A stretch of DNA of 64,000 nucleotides. Origin: Bacteroidota bacterium (GTDB lineage: Bacteria > Bacteroidota > Bacteroidia > Cytophagales > Cyclobacteriaceae). The DNA lies in contig JAFDYX010000011.1 in NCBI GenBank assembly GCA_018267215.1, forward strand, positions 62,001-126,000, in the 5' to 3' direction. Below are positions 32,274 through 41,957 of this stretch, in pieces. The translations under genes and the position numbers were made by a program. Under the pieces are notes generated by a model. It did not search any database. It had not been told where the DNA came from and saw nothing but the letters and a program-made list of their open reading frames with translations. The stretch's first letter is position 1. Each line of letters starts with the position of its first letter.

Positions 32274-33347
32274 ATGGCAAGTAGTAAAATCGCAGAACTG
32301 TTAGGCAAGAATGCCGACTCATTGTTATCGCACCGGAGCAAAACTATTTCAAAAGAGCAGCTTCATTTGCCGAGCCCCGATTTTGTAGATCGTATTTTTT
32401 CTCAATCCAACCGAAATACACAAACCTTGCGCAGCCTTCAAACTTTGTTTGGAACAGGCCGCTTGGCCAACACCGGGTTTCTTTCCATCCTTCCGATAGA
32501 CCAAGGTATTGAGCACAGTGCCGGAGCTTCGTTTGCCAAGAACCCCATTTATTTCGATCCCGAAAATATTGTTAAGCTATCCATCGAAGGCGGGTGCAAT
32601 GCCGTGGCTACTACTTTTGGCGGGCTTGCGCTGATGTCGAGAAAGTATGCGCATAAAATACCTTTCATTGTTAAGGTAAACCACAACGAATTGCTGACCT
32701 ACCCTAACAAAGCAGATCAGATTATGTTTGGCTCTGTTAGAGATGCCTGGAATTTGGGAGCAGTAGCCATCGGTGCTACTATCTACTTCGGCTCCGATAA
32801 CTCTACACGCCAGATTCAGGAGGTGTCAAAAGCATTTGAAGAGGCTCACGAACTGGGCATGGCTACTATTCTTTGGTGCTATACCCGCAATAATGCCTTT
32901 AAAAAAGATGGAATAGACTACCATGTTTCGGCCGACCTGACAGGGCAGGCTAATCACTTAGGTGTTACCATTCAGGCTGATATCATCAAACAAAAGCTGG
33001 CGGAAAACAACGGTGGCTACAAGGCATTAAATACCGGAGGAAGCAGCTATGGAAAATTGGACGAGCGCATCTATACAGAACTGACGACCGACCACCCGAT
33101 TGACCTGTGCCGTTATCAGGTAGCTAACTGCTATATGGGTCGTGCCGGGCTGATCAACTCAGGTGGCGACAGCAAAGGAGCCAGCGACATGGCCGATGCC
33201 GTGCGTACAGCAGTTATCAATAAGCGCGCTGGTGGTATGGGGCTTATCTCAGGAAGAAAAGCTTTTCAGCGTCCTTTAAAAGAAGGTGTTGAAATCCTCA
33301 ATACGATACAAGATGTGTATCTGGATAAAACCATTGATGTAGCCTAA
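32274..33347 (+). CDS. fbaB: Class I fructose-bisphosphate aldolase (FbaB/DhnA type)
   Basis: A 357-residue Schiff-base aldolase of glycolysis/gluconeogenesis, archaeal-type class I. It shows [46 protein letters not shown] with the likely active-site lysine in a central strand, GATIYFGSD and [24 protein letters not shown]. The C-terminus ([29 protein letters not shown]) holds the phosphate-binding SGRKAF. It has its own promoter and precedes accD by 44 bp on the same strand, so partial cotranscription is possible. Confidence 0.93.
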   Translation: MASSKIAELLGKNADSLLSHRSKTISKEQLHLPSPDFVDRIFSQSNRNTQTLRSLQTLFGTGRLANTGFLSILPIDQGIEHSAGASFAKNPIYFDPENIVKLSIEGGCNAVATTFGGLALMSRKYAHKIPFIVKVNHNELLTYPNKADQIMFGSVRDAWNLGAVAIGATIYFGSDNSTRQIQEVSKAFEEAHELGMATILWCYTRNNAFKKDGIDYHVSADLTGQANHLGVTIQADIIKQKLAENNGGYKALNTGGSSYGKLDERIYTELTTDHPIDLCRYQVANCYMGRAGLINSGGDSKGASDMADAVRTAVINKRAGGMGLISGRKAFQRPLKEGVEILNTIQDVYLDKTIDVA

Positions 33348-33391
33348 GCATTGGCTGAAAGCAAAAATTGATTCACTGATAAAGTAACAAT

Positions 33392-34231
33392 ATGCCGTGG
33401 TTTAAAAGAACCGACAAAGGAATACTAACTCCAACGGAAGCTAAACGCGAAGTGCCCGATGGGTTATGGTTCAAATCTCCGGGAGGGAAAATTATCCATA
33501 CACGCGAGCTGAAGAACAATGCATACGTGGTGCCCGAAGAGGAATACCATGTTAAGATTGGTTCGAAAGAATATTTCGAAATCCTTTTTGATAACAACGA
33601 GTTTACCGAGTTGGATGCCAAGATGGAATCTGGCGACCCGCTGAAATTTGTGGACACCAAGCCATACCCCAAGCGCATTAAAGAATCGCAGGCCAAAGCC
33701 CAACTGAAAGATGCCGTGCGCACGGCCTATGGCAAAATGGAAGGGTTAGACATTGTCGTTGCCTGCATGGATTTTACTTTTATTGGCGGCTCAATGGGGT
33801 CAGTGGTAGGAGAAAAAATTTCTCGCGCCATGGATCATTCGCTTAAAACAAAAGCACCCTTTTTGATGATCTCCCGGTCGGGTGGTGCACGCATGATGGA
33901 GGCCGGACTTTCGTTAATGCAAATGGCCAAAACATCGGCTCGGATAGCATTGTTGGATGAGGCTAAAATACCCTACATCTCTTTGTTAACAGACCCGACC
34001 ACGGGTGGCGTAACAGCTTCGTATGCCATGCTGGGCGATTTTAACATTGCGGAGCCCAATGCCCTGATCGGGTTTGCCGGCCCGCGGGTAATACGCGAAA
34101 CCATCGGCAAAGATTTGCCCAAAGGTTTTCAGAGCTCTGAGTTTGTGTTAGAGCACGGCTTTTTAGACTTCATTGTGGACAGAAGGAGTTTGAAAAACAG
34201 ACTGAGCGTGTTGCTGAAAATGATCCGGTAA
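33392..34231 (+). CDS. accD: Acetyl-CoA carboxylase carboxyltransferase subunit beta
   Basis: A 279-residue carboxyltransferase that transfers CO2 from carboxybiotin to acetyl-CoA with AccA. The crotonase-like core is clear: [66 protein letters not shown] and [24 protein letters not shown]. The N-terminal region that holds four zinc cysteines in E. coli AccD reads [20 protein letters not shown] and has none of them. I recall the same loss in other Bacteroidota, so it is a lineage trait rather than damage. Confidence 0.94.
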   Translation: MPWFKRTDKGILTPTEAKREVPDGLWFKSPGGKIIHTRELKNNAYVVPEEEYHVKIGSKEYFEILFDNNEFTELDAKMESGDPLKFVDTKPYPKRIKESQAKAQLKDAVRTAYGKMEGLDIVVACMDFTFIGGSMGSVVGEKISRAMDHSLKTKAPFLMISRSGGARMMEAGLSLMQMAKTSARIALLDEAKIPYISLLTDPTTGGVTASYAMLGDFNIAEPNALIGFAGPRVIRETIGKDLPKGFQSSEFVLEHGFLDFIVDRRSLKNRLSVLLKMIR

Positions 34232-34396
34232 CAACTGTCGTTTTTTGTTTTTTTGATTTGTTACACTGCTTACTCCGAGGTTTCTATTCTTAAATTCATA
34301 AGCTAAAGCATTTAACTGCGTACTTTCTTGGCGGATTTTGTATTTTGAGAAAAATATCAATTCACTTTTTTGCTAACCTTTAACAGGTTGAAGTCT

Positions 34397-35260
34397 ATGA
34401 ATTGGAAATCTATACGCCTGTGGCTATCCACACCTTTCTTTCTTCTCGATCCACCCCGGGCACGTGTTGAACTAGTGCTGTTTTGTGCTGTCTTTGGTTG
34501 TATTTTTCTTAACCTGTTTCATCCGCTCAACCTCGACCAATGGTTTGTCCATGCCAACCAACCCATTTATTTTATCCTCATTTCTTTTAGTGTGGTGGGG
34601 CTTGTGGCCAACTTAGTAACACAATTTGCCCTTCGTTCATTTTTTAAAGAACGAACCTCTACACGCCTAAGTTTTTTTGTCTGGGTGATCGTTGATTATG
34701 TGGTGATTGCCCTGGCAGCACATGTAGCTAACCATTTTATTACCCACGATCCTTTATTTGATTTCACCGAATTTTCCAAAACGCTGATTAACACTTTTTT
34801 GATATTGATTTTGCCTTATTCGCTTGGGTTGCTGTTGCTTTCGCTGCGCGATAAAGTTAGAACAGTAGAAGCGCTGACCCTGAAGATCAACCAACTGGCA
34901 CAGCCCGCCCGGGTGGAGATTAAAGACGAAAATGGTAAGACTGCAATGACAGTGGATGCTAAGAACATTCTATACTTTAAGTCGGAAGACAACTATGTTT
35001 TTGTCTATTATAAGGTAGATGAGGAAATAAAAAAGGAACTGGTGCGGACGTCTCTCAAACGCCTCGAACATGAGTTAGGAACTGAACCTTTTGTGAGAAT
35101 CCACCGATCGTATATGATTAACACCCTCAATTTAGTGGCCGCCACGCGCTCTTCAGGTGGATACAGGGTGGTAATAGATACTGCCCTTAAGGTAACCTTT
35201 CCCGTTTCAAGTTCTTACCAGTCCATTTTTGAAGAAAGGCTCCTTTCCAAAAGCCTGTAA
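34397..35260 (+). CDS. Membrane-bound LytTR-domain transcriptional regulator
   Basis: A 287-residue protein. Four hydrophobic segments (about residues 25-45, 60-80, 92-112 and 130-155) precede a short linker (LRDKVRTVEALTLKINQLAQPARVEIKDENG) and a LytTR DNA-binding domain from about 185 (ILYFKSEDNYVFVYYK, LKRLEHELGTEPFVRIHRSYMINTLNLV). There is no receiver domain, so it is a membrane-located one-component regulator rather than a response regulator. The ATG at 34397 is chosen over a TTG at 34370. It reads toward the cytochrome/peroxidase/TonB set, whose upstream region carries direct repeats of LytTR-site spacing. Confidence 0.85.
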   Translation: MNWKSIRLWLSTPFFLLDPPRARVELVLFCAVFGCIFLNLFHPLNLDQWFVHANQPIYFILISFSVVGLVANLVTQFALRSFFKERTSTRLSFFVWVIVDYVVIALAAHVANHFITHDPLFDFTEFSKTLINTFLILILPYSLGLLLLSLRDKVRTVEALTLKINQLAQPARVEIKDENGKTAMTVDAKNILYFKSEDNYVFVYYKVDEEIKKELVRTSLKRLEHELGTEPFVRIHRSYMINTLNLVAATRSSGGYRVVIDTALKVTFPVSSSYQSIFEERLLSKSL

Positions 35261-35262
35261 CC

Positions 35263-35290
35263 TTCACCCCGTATAGCCTGTTTTCACCCC
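35263..35290 (+). promoter_or_regulatory. Direct repeats TTCACCCC, possible LytTR operator
   Basis: TTCACCCC occurs at 35263-35270 and again at 35283-35290, a start-to-start distance of 20 bp. LytTR/AlgR-type proteins bind two direct repeats about two helical turns apart. The pair is just after the LytTR gene stop and 59 bp before the first cytochrome gene. Confidence 0.5.
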
Positions 35291-35348
35291 ATTTCCGCTT
35301 TTATAATAGACAGACGAGCAAGAAGAATACGATGTTTGCTTGACTGAT

Positions 35349-36014
35349 ATGATGCTGAGAAAATTTTTATTGATTGCTTTGACGGGGCTTGGAGCCTGTG
35401 CCAATCCTTCAAAAAATCAATCCGCTACGTTTACCCCCGACAGCAAGGCAGGGGCGAAGGCGTACACCGAGCATTGCGCCAGTTGCCATGGCCAATTAGG
35501 CGAAGGAGTGCTTCAACTTCAATCGCCAGCGTTGGGTGGGTTGGATGCGGCCTACGTTTACCGGCAGATGATGAATTTTAAAAATGAATACCGCGGCCAT
35601 GCCCCACAAGATACGTTAGGGCAGCAAATGGCAACCATCGCTAAAAACATTTTGGATACACTCATGCTCCGCAACATATCGGCTTATGTTGAACAGTTGA
35701 GTTTGCCCCAATATCCTCATCAAGCAAATGCTGATGCAAAAAATGGAAAAGAAATTTATCAATCCATTTGTGGCTCATGCCATGGCTCATCCGGCAAGGG
35801 CAACCCGAAGTTTAATGCGCCTGCTCTGGTAGGATTACAACCGTGGTACATAACCGGTCAGTTTAAAAAATTTAAAAATGGATGGCGCGGCAGCCATCCG
35901 GCAGATAAATGGGGTGCGCAGATGGCGGCCATCACTTCGCTGGTCAATGATGAGCAATCAATCTATGATGTGGTTGCCTATTTACAAACTGAAAACACAA
36001 AGCCCGGAAAATGA
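35349..36014 (+). CDS. Diheme cytochrome c lipoprotein (cytochrome c4/c553-like tandem)
   Basis: A 221-residue lipoprotein: the leader MMLRKFLLIALTGLGACAN has a lipobox-like Cys. Two cytochrome c domains follow in tandem, each about 90 residues, with CASCHG in the first (EHCASCHGQLGEG) and CGSCHG in the second (SICGSCHGSSGKGNP). Each is followed by a parallel YVYRQMMNFKNEYRGHAPQDTLGQQMATIA / WYITGQFKKFKNGWRGSHPADKWGAQMAAI stretch with the methionine ligand. It resembles cytochrome c4, an electron shuttle. A start at 35349 is preferred over the TTG at 35340. It overlaps the peroxidase start by 4 bp (ATGA), so they are translationally coupled. Confidence 0.87.
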   Translation: MMLRKFLLIALTGLGACANPSKNQSATFTPDSKAGAKAYTEHCASCHGQLGEGVLQLQSPALGGLDAAYVYRQMMNFKNEYRGHAPQDTLGQQMATIAKNILDTLMLRNISAYVEQLSLPQYPHQANADAKNGKEIYQSICGSCHGSSGKGNPKFNAPALVGLQPWYITGQFKKFKNGWRGSHPADKWGAQMAAITSLVNDEQSIYDVVAYLQTENTKPGK

Positions 36015-37210
36015 AGCAATTTATTTTCATAGCAAGCTTTTTACTTCTGCTGATCAGTGGGTGGCGTTACATGGCGAGCGACCACCAACCGCAATTTGCC
36101 ACCTTGTGCAGCACATGTCCGCCCGGCTTTGAATTGGATGACAAGAACCGTTGCCGCTTGCGGTCATTGTATCAGATGTATGAAAACAAAGACGGCAACA
36201 ACCCGGGCGTAGGTGGTTTGAAGACAGCACTACCTGCTGTGCGCGATGGGTTTACACCTCAGCAAATTGATTTGGGACGGTATTTATTTTTTGACCCGGT
36301 ACTTTCCGCTGACGGCACGGTATCGTGTGCCAGTTGCCATCAGCCCGACAAAGGCTTCAGCGATGGGCTGCGCACCAGTGTAGGGATTACGCACATTCCG
36401 TTGAAACGGGCTGCCCCGAGTTTGTGGAATGTGGCCTTTTTAAAAAATTTCTTTTGGGATGCCCGTGCCACTTCTTTGGAAGAGCAGATAGCCGGCCCGT
36501 TGTACGCTGCCGATGAGATGGGCACCACACGCGACCAACTTTTAAAAACCCTAAACGGCATTGAAGCCTACCGCGATTTGTTCCGTCAGGCATTTCCGCA
36601 AAAAGCAAACACCCCAATTGAACTGAATGAAGTGTACACCTGCATAGCTGCGTTTGAGGCGACACTTATTTCATTGAACAGCCGGTACGATCAATACGCT
36701 CATGGATACGCCAACGCCCTGAATAAAAATGAAATAGAAGGACTCAACATTTTCCGGTCGTTTGTGGCACGCTGCACCGAGTGCCACACGCCCCCGTTGT
36801 TTACCAACCAGCAGGTAGCGGTTATCGGCCTGGCCGAACCCGATCATACATTCGATGAAGGCGCAGCAAAAACTTTTAATGATCCTACGCTGAAGGGAGC
36901 TTTCAAAGTGCCGAGCCTGCGCAATGCGGCACGCACAGCACCCTACACGCACTCAGGCCGTTTTGAAAAACTGGAAGATATGATTGCCTTCTATACGCAG
37001 GGACGCGGACACGAAGTGCCACCTACCGAAAAACTGAGAATACACTGGCATATCTGGGAACCGCACTTGCGCCATGATGAAATAGACCGCATCGCAGATT
37101 TTATCAGTGCGCTCACCGATGAATCATTCAAGCCCCAGATACCGGAGGCAGTTCCTTCCGGTATCAAACTAAAAAAAGAACCATTGACACATTCGCTTTC
37201 ATTGAAATAA
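36011..37210 (+). CDS. MauG/cytochrome-c-peroxidase family diheme protein
   Basis: A 399-residue exported protein (leader MKQFIFIASFLLLLISGW). The N-terminal mature part holds an odd Cys-rich segment, LCSTCPPGFELDDKNRCRL, with no heme motif. The diheme CCP/MauG core follows: SCASCHQPDKGFSDG (high-potential-type domain), RAAPSLWNVAFLKNFFWDARA, then RCTECHTPPLFTNQQ (second heme) and LRNAARTAPYTHSGRFEKLEDMIAFYTQGRGHEVPP. MauG-like enzymes oxidise proteins or peroxides using two hemes. Here the neighbours (diheme cytochrome, beta-helix cytochrome, TonB receptor) suggest an extracytoplasmic oxidation system. The substrate is unknown. Confidence 0.87.
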   Translation: MKQFIFIASFLLLLISGWRYMASDHQPQFATLCSTCPPGFELDDKNRCRLRSLYQMYENKDGNNPGVGGLKTALPAVRDGFTPQQIDLGRYLFFDPVLSADGTVSCASCHQPDKGFSDGLRTSVGITHIPLKRAAPSLWNVAFLKNFFWDARATSLEEQIAGPLYAADEMGTTRDQLLKTLNGIEAYRDLFRQAFPQKANTPIELNEVYTCIAAFEATLISLNSRYDQYAHGYANALNKNEIEGLNIFRSFVARCTECHTPPLFTNQQVAVIGLAEPDHTFDEGAAKTFNDPTLKGAFKVPSLRNAARTAPYTHSGRFEKLEDMIAFYTQGRGHEVPPTEKLRIHWHIWEPHLRHDEIDRIADFISALTDESFKPQIPEAVPSGIKLKKEPLTHSLSLK

Positions 37211-37228
37211 AAACTAAAACAACCGATC

Positions 37229-38722
37229 ATGAAAATTGCACTCCGTCTTTTTGTTTTACTGATTACGCTGGCAGGAGGCGTCTATCTCGGCAAGGTCTTT
37301 TTCGGACGCTCCACATCTATTCCGGCACCGATGCCTAATTATTTCAAAGCTTCTTCGTCTTCAGCCGATTCCTCCGCCATGGGCGCAGGGGTGGTAACAG
37401 GCCGTACGTTCAACATCAAACCCGGTCAATCTATACAAGAAGCCGTAGGCAAAGCCAAGCCCGGAGACCTGATCCGCATCTTTCCCGGGGTGTACCACGA
37501 AACCGTGTATGTTGATAAAGACAACATTTCTATTCAGGGAGTGATTGATGGTGGCGAATGGCCTGTGTTAGATGGTGAAAAAAAACTGAATGATGCCGTG
37601 CTCTATTCTGGCAATGGCGTGCTGGTAGAAAACCTGAAGATCACCAACTACAAAGGCAACGGCATTATGGGGCAGGCAGGAAATAATTACATCATCCGCA
37701 ACAACTGGATTGTAGGCTCAGGTGTGTATGGCATTTTCCCGCAGTTTGGAAAAAATGGATTGGTAGAAAGAAATATCCTGACGGGCATAGAAGATGCGGC
37801 CATCTATATTGGCATGTGCGATAATGTAGATGTGCGCTTCAACGAAGTGTATGGAAACGTGGCCGGTATAGAGATTGAAAACTCACGGCATGCACTAGTA
37901 GAGTTTAATTATGCACACAACAATACAGGTGGCATCCTGGCCTTTCTGACACCCGGCCTTCCGATCAAAACATGTGCAGATGTCATCATCCGGAATAACT
38001 ATGTGTATAACAATAACACAAAAAATTTTGGCGCAGTCGGCTCAACCGTTTCGCATATCCCCAAAGGAACGGGCGTGCTGGTCATGGCTGCCGATGATGT
38101 AACCATTGAAAACAATATCATCTTTGGCAACACGAACTCAGGCATTACTATTACAGACTATGCCTTTGCCGGAATTAACCACGCCAATGACCCCGACTCC
38201 GATCCTTACCCTGACCGGCTGACGTTGCTCGATAATTTTATGGACAACAATGGCACCGACCCTATTGATGAGGTGAAGGTGCTTAAGAAAGCAACGTTTG
38301 CCAAACCCGGGTTGGATATCATTGCTGCCGGTGGAGGCAACGGTAATTGCATCGTCAACCCGGATCGCTACATCACCATTGGCCTGAGTAAATACGCCAG
38401 TTGCCCACCACACGATACCCATCTGGTAACCTCATACATGCTGGACAAGCCTGTGCGCCCGCGGGCTACTACCGATCTTGAAAAAGGAAAGATGACCTAC
38501 TACGGTGTGTGCTCCGGTTGCCACTCCTACAACACCCGCCTGATCGGCCCGCCCGTCAGCGTCATTCAGGCTATGTATAAAGGCAATGCTAAAGGTATTT
38601 ATGATTTCATTACGAAACCCACCCACAAAAGAGACGACTATCCTGAAATGCCACCGCAGAATTATCTGTCGGAAGAAACCCGCAAGGCAGTGGCTGATTT
38701 TATACTGACTGTTCAGAAATAA
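37229..38722 (+). CDS. Right-handed parallel beta-helix protein fused to a cytochrome c domain
   Basis: A 497-residue exported protein with an uncleaved or long N-terminal hydrophobic segment (MKIALRLFVLLITLAGGVYLG). Residues about 60-380 form a parallel beta-helix: repeating short strands such as PGDLIRIFPGVYHETVYVDKDN, VLVENLKITNYKGNGIMG, NYIIRNNWIVGSGVYGIF, VDVRFNEVYGNVAGIEIENS and VTIENNIIFGNTNSGITI, similar to NosD/pectate-lyase folds. The C-terminal 80 residues are a cytochrome c with CSGCHS and a downstream EMPPQ methionine. A beta-helix, often carbohydrate-active, joined to a heme domain is unusual. It lies 18 bp after the peroxidase and 37 bp before the TonB receptor. Confidence 0.8.
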   Translation: MKIALRLFVLLITLAGGVYLGKVFFGRSTSIPAPMPNYFKASSSSADSSAMGAGVVTGRTFNIKPGQSIQEAVGKAKPGDLIRIFPGVYHETVYVDKDNISIQGVIDGGEWPVLDGEKKLNDAVLYSGNGVLVENLKITNYKGNGIMGQAGNNYIIRNNWIVGSGVYGIFPQFGKNGLVERNILTGIEDAAIYIGMCDNVDVRFNEVYGNVAGIEIENSRHALVEFNYAHNNTGGILAFLTPGLPIKTCADVIIRNNYVYNNNTKNFGAVGSTVSHIPKGTGVLVMAADDVTIENNIIFGNTNSGITITDYAFAGINHANDPDSDPYPDRLTLLDNFMDNNGTDPIDEVKVLKKATFAKPGLDIIAAGGGNGNCIVNPDRYITIGLSKYASCPPHDTHLVTSYMLDKPVRPRATTDLEKGKMTYYGVCSGCHSYNTRLIGPPVSVIQAMYKGNAKGIYDFITKPTHKRDDYPEMPPQNYLSEETRKAVADFILTVQK

Positions 38723-38759
38723 TTTTTATCAAGTATTAACCCCCAAAAACCTAAATTTT

Positions 38760-41537
38760 ATGATGAAGTCTATAGTAAAAGTAGCAGTAACCAACATACT
38801 GATTTTGATGTCTGGCATTTTATATGGACAGACAAATTCAGTGACGGGTACGATCATTGACAAAGAAACGGGAGAACCGCTTCCGGGCGTCAGTGTCTCT
38901 GTAAAAGGAAGTTCTACCGCTGGCGATTACACCTCGCCATCCGGAACATTCAGTATCAATCCACCTTCATATCCGGTAACATTAGTATTTTCATTTATCG
39001 GATTTGCTACGGAAGAACGCGAGGTGGCGAGCCCGCAGGATATCCGTGTAGAGATGCTGTCATCGCCTACATTTTTACAAGAAGTAGTGGTGTCGGCCAG
39101 TCGCAGTGAGCAAAGGAAATTAGAAGCGCCCGTAACGATCGAACGTATCGGAGCTAAGGAAATTGCCAATGCACCACAAGTTAACTACTACGATATGATT
39201 CAAGGCCTGCGCGGTGTAGATGTTACTGTTTCCAGCATCGGGTTTACTTCAGTAACCACACGCGGTTTTAATACAAGCGGCAATACTAATTTTCTGCAGA
39301 TTGTAGATGGTATGGATAACCAGGCGCCCGGTCTTAATTTTCCGTTGGGCAACGTAATAGGCCTGAACCAGTTGGATGTGGACAATGTTGAGTTGCTGTC
39401 GGGTGCTTCTTCTGTGTTGTATGGATCGCGCGGATTAAACGGAGCGATGTTGATGAAAGGGAAAAACCCATTTCAGTATCAGGGGCTGAGTGTGCTATAC
39501 ACACAAGGCATGAACCATTTTGCCAACTCAGGCTATAATGATCCGGTGCCCACCTCTCCCTATTCTGATTTTAGCATGCGCTATGCCAAAAAACTGAGCG
39601 AGAAGGTGGCCTTCAAAATCAACTTTCAATATACCCGCGCCAACGACTGGGTAGCTAATAACACGACAAACAAAAATGGCCCGGGCACATCGCTGACAGA
39701 CCCCAACTACAACGGCATTAATATGTATGGCAGCGCCACATCAACAGATATCACACCCTTTTTACAATATGCACTATCGCAAGATCCTTCGTTGGCTCCG
39801 CTCATCAGTTCTCTCCCTCAACCCTATAACGTAGCCCGCACAGGCTATCAAGAGTATGGCTATCTCAACAATAATATCCATCTGGCCAAAGGCAATGCCG
39901 AGTTGCGTTATAAAATTTCGCCTAAAGTAGAAGCCATTGCTTCGGGTACTTTTGGTACCGGAAGCATTGTTTACACCAACGACACACGCTACCAGATACG
40001 CGACTACCGCGTAGGACAATACCGCCTGGAACTGGCAGCTAAAAACTGGTTTTGGAGAACTTATACAACACAAGAAAATTCGGGTAAGACACTCATAGCC
40101 GGACCCACGGCACAGTTGATCAACGAAGCATGGAAGCCCAGTTACAATGCCGGCACTGGCGATGGGTGGTATCCTCAATATACTGGCGCGCTGCTTAATG
40201 CGCTGGCAAACGGTGCCGATTTTACTACGGCCAATCAACAAGCCCGCGCATTTGCAGATAACGGAATGCCTGCCATCGGGTCGGCACGGTTCAATCATTT
40301 AAAAGACAGTATCTCTCAACTTCCCATTACACAAGGCGGCACGTTGTTTTTAGACAGGAGCAAATTGTATAACTCCAATTTTCAATATAATTTTTCTGAT
40401 CTGATCCGGTTTGCCGAAGTTATTGCTGGTGTTAACTGGCGGTTGTATAATCTCGATTCAAAGGGCACGTTGTTCCCCGATCAGAACAAGCCTATTCAGG
40501 TGTATGAATACAGTGTCTATGCACAGATCAGCAAGGCCTTGTTTGAAAACCGATGGAAATTATCGGGCTCAGTTCGTGCAGATAAAAATACATTGTTCGA
40601 TGCCCCCAAGGCAACCTCACGGCTTACGTCAGTGTATGAAGTAGCACGCGATAATTATTTTCGTTTCTCCTACCAAAATGCATACAGTTTTCCTTCTAAC
40701 GTGCAGGCGTTGCAAAATACACTCAATGGGTACAACTCTTATTCATCAGGTGGATCCACTTATTTACTGAACTCTATTTATCATTTCGATCAATATCAGC
40801 CGTACACACTGCAAAGCGTACAGAAGTACCAACAAACAGGCAATACAGCAGACTTGCAGCCGTACGTAGTGCACGACATCAAACCACAGTCGGCTAACTC
40901 ATTCGAGGTGGGCTATGCGGCTGTCATCAAGAAGAATTTTTATTTTGATGTACTGGGCTACTACACCCAGTGGACAAACTTTATCGGTTATTTTAATGTG
41001 GCCAACACCTACGTGGTTTCAACGCAGACTGGCACTACTAATCCATCGGCATTTAATAGCAATAGTACATACACAGTCTATAACATAGCCTACAATGGCG
41101 GGCAGCGTGTGTATAGTTTTGGGTATGCAGCGAGCTTGGGTTATAACATGGAAAAGAATTTTGCTACCAAAGTAAATTTTTACTCTGACCATTTGCGAAA
41201 TGGCAACTCCGGCCAGATCTCTTACTTTAACACACCGGCCTATCATATCAATGCAGAGTTTGCCAACACCGGCTTTGGTGCACAGAAAGCGTTTTCATTC
41301 AGCACCACCGTGCGGTACAAGCCGGCTTACTATTATCAAGTAATGGGTGGGCTCGGTGTAGGCACTGTGCCTGCCTCGGCTGTTATTGATGCGCAGATAG
41401 GTTACCGGTTTAGCAAGGCACACACGCTGCTAAAAATCGGAGGCACCAACCTAACCAACCAATATTACTCTACAGGTATTGCCAACCCGATGATTGGGGC
41501 GATGTATTATGTTTCGGTGGGGTATAATGTCTTGTAA
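38760..41537 (+). CDS. TonB-dependent outer-membrane receptor
   Basis: A 925-residue receptor with signal peptide (ending near LYGQTNS). A carboxypeptidase-regulatory-like domain comes next (VTGTIIDKETGEPLPGVSVSVKGSS). The plug (about 110-260) opens with the TonB-box-like EVVVSASRSEQR and contains VTTRGFNTSGN, QIVDGMDNQAPG and VELLSGASSVLYGSRGLNGAMLMKGK. The rest is the 22-strand barrel ending in an aromatic strand (MYYVSVGYNVL). No SusD-like partner is beside it, unlike most glycan loci. It ends the run that starts with the diheme cytochrome, so it may import a product or cofactor of that set. Confidence 0.9.
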   Translation: MMKSIVKVAVTNILILMSGILYGQTNSVTGTIIDKETGEPLPGVSVSVKGSSTAGDYTSPSGTFSINPPSYPVTLVFSFIGFATEEREVASPQDIRVEMLSSPTFLQEVVVSASRSEQRKLEAPVTIERIGAKEIANAPQVNYYDMIQGLRGVDVTVSSIGFTSVTTRGFNTSGNTNFLQIVDGMDNQAPGLNFPLGNVIGLNQLDVDNVELLSGASSVLYGSRGLNGAMLMKGKNPFQYQGLSVLYTQGMNHFANSGYNDPVPTSPYSDFSMRYAKKLSEKVAFKINFQYTRANDWVANNTTNKNGPGTSLTDPNYNGINMYGSATSTDITPFLQYALSQDPSLAPLISSLPQPYNVARTGYQEYGYLNNNIHLAKGNAELRYKISPKVEAIASGTFGTGSIVYTNDTRYQIRDYRVGQYRLELAAKNWFWRTYTTQENSGKTLIAGPTAQLINEAWKPSYNAGTGDGWYPQYTGALLNALANGADFTTANQQARAFADNGMPAIGSARFNHLKDSISQLPITQGGTLFLDRSKLYNSNFQYNFSDLIRFAEVIAGVNWRLYNLDSKGTLFPDQNKPIQVYEYSVYAQISKALFENRWKLSGSVRADKNTLFDAPKATSRLTSVYEVARDNYFRFSYQNAYSFPSNVQALQNTLNGYNSYSSGGSTYLLNSIYHFDQYQPYTLQSVQKYQQTGNTADLQPYVVHDIKPQSANSFEVGYAAVIKKNFYFDVLGYYTQWTNFIGYFNVANTYVVSTQTGTTNPSAFNSNSTYTVYNIAYNGGQRVYSFGYAASLGYNMEKNFATKVNFYSDHLRNGNSGQISYFNTPAYHINAEFANTGFGAQKAFSFSTTVRYKPAYYYQVMGGLGVGTVPASAVIDAQIGYRFSKAHTLLKIGGTNLTNQYYSTGIANPMIGAMYYVSVGYNVL

Positions 41538-41555
41538 AAAAGACAGACGTTCGTG

Positions 41556-41957
41556 TTACGGCACGATGACAAGTGGCACGTGCACTTCTTTTAATAACTC
41601 ATCGAACGACTCTTTGTTGGAGGCGCTCATTTTCTGATCTATCACCATAAAGCTCATGCCTTTTTTTGAGGCATGGTCTTTTACGCGGTCGGCAATGAAG
41701 CCCACTTCCGATTTGAATTCGTACGCTACACCTTGGTTGGCAAGCAATTCGGTTTCTAGTTTGAGAAAATTTTGAGAAGCATCGGCCTCAGCACGTTTCT
41801 TAAATTCTACGGCCATATCGGCTTGCGACTTTTGCAGCCGGTAGGCATAGAGTATGGTGAGGGGCACATCCAACTCCTTGGCAAATTCTACTGACCAGCG
41901 CAGGGCATCCTTTGAAGATGCAGAGAAGTCAATCGCACATAAAATCCCTTTTTTCAT
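41556..41957 (-). CDS. Universal stress protein, single UspA domain
   Basis: A 133-residue UspA-fold protein starting MKKGILCAIDFSASSKDAL. It keeps the early strand and helix pattern and the closing VHVPLVIVP, but the usual G-x2-G-x9-G(S/T) nucleotide-binding loop is not recognisable (region VIDQKMSASNKESFDELLKEV), so it may not bind ATP. The ATG at 41957 is preferred because the N-terminal extension up to 42041 is not conserved. It is divergent from the kinase/regulator pair. Confidence 0.72.
   Translation of the reverse strand: MKKGILCAIDFSASSKDALRWSVEFAKELDVPLTILYAYRLQKSQADMAVEFKKRAEADASQNFLKLETELLANQGVAYEFKSEVGFIADRVKDHASKKGMSFMVIDQKMSASNKESFDELLKEVHVPLVIVP

Noticed and set aside
33392..34231. 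Loss of the AccD zinc finger as gene damage
   Set aside because: The carboxyltransferase core is complete and the same N-terminal sequence type is, to my recollection, common in Bacteroidota.
35338..35351. TTGACTGAT before the diheme cytochrome as a CRP/FNR half-site
   Set aside because: It matches the left half of the 57.4-kb palindrome, but the right half is missing and it overlaps the start codon, so chance is likely.
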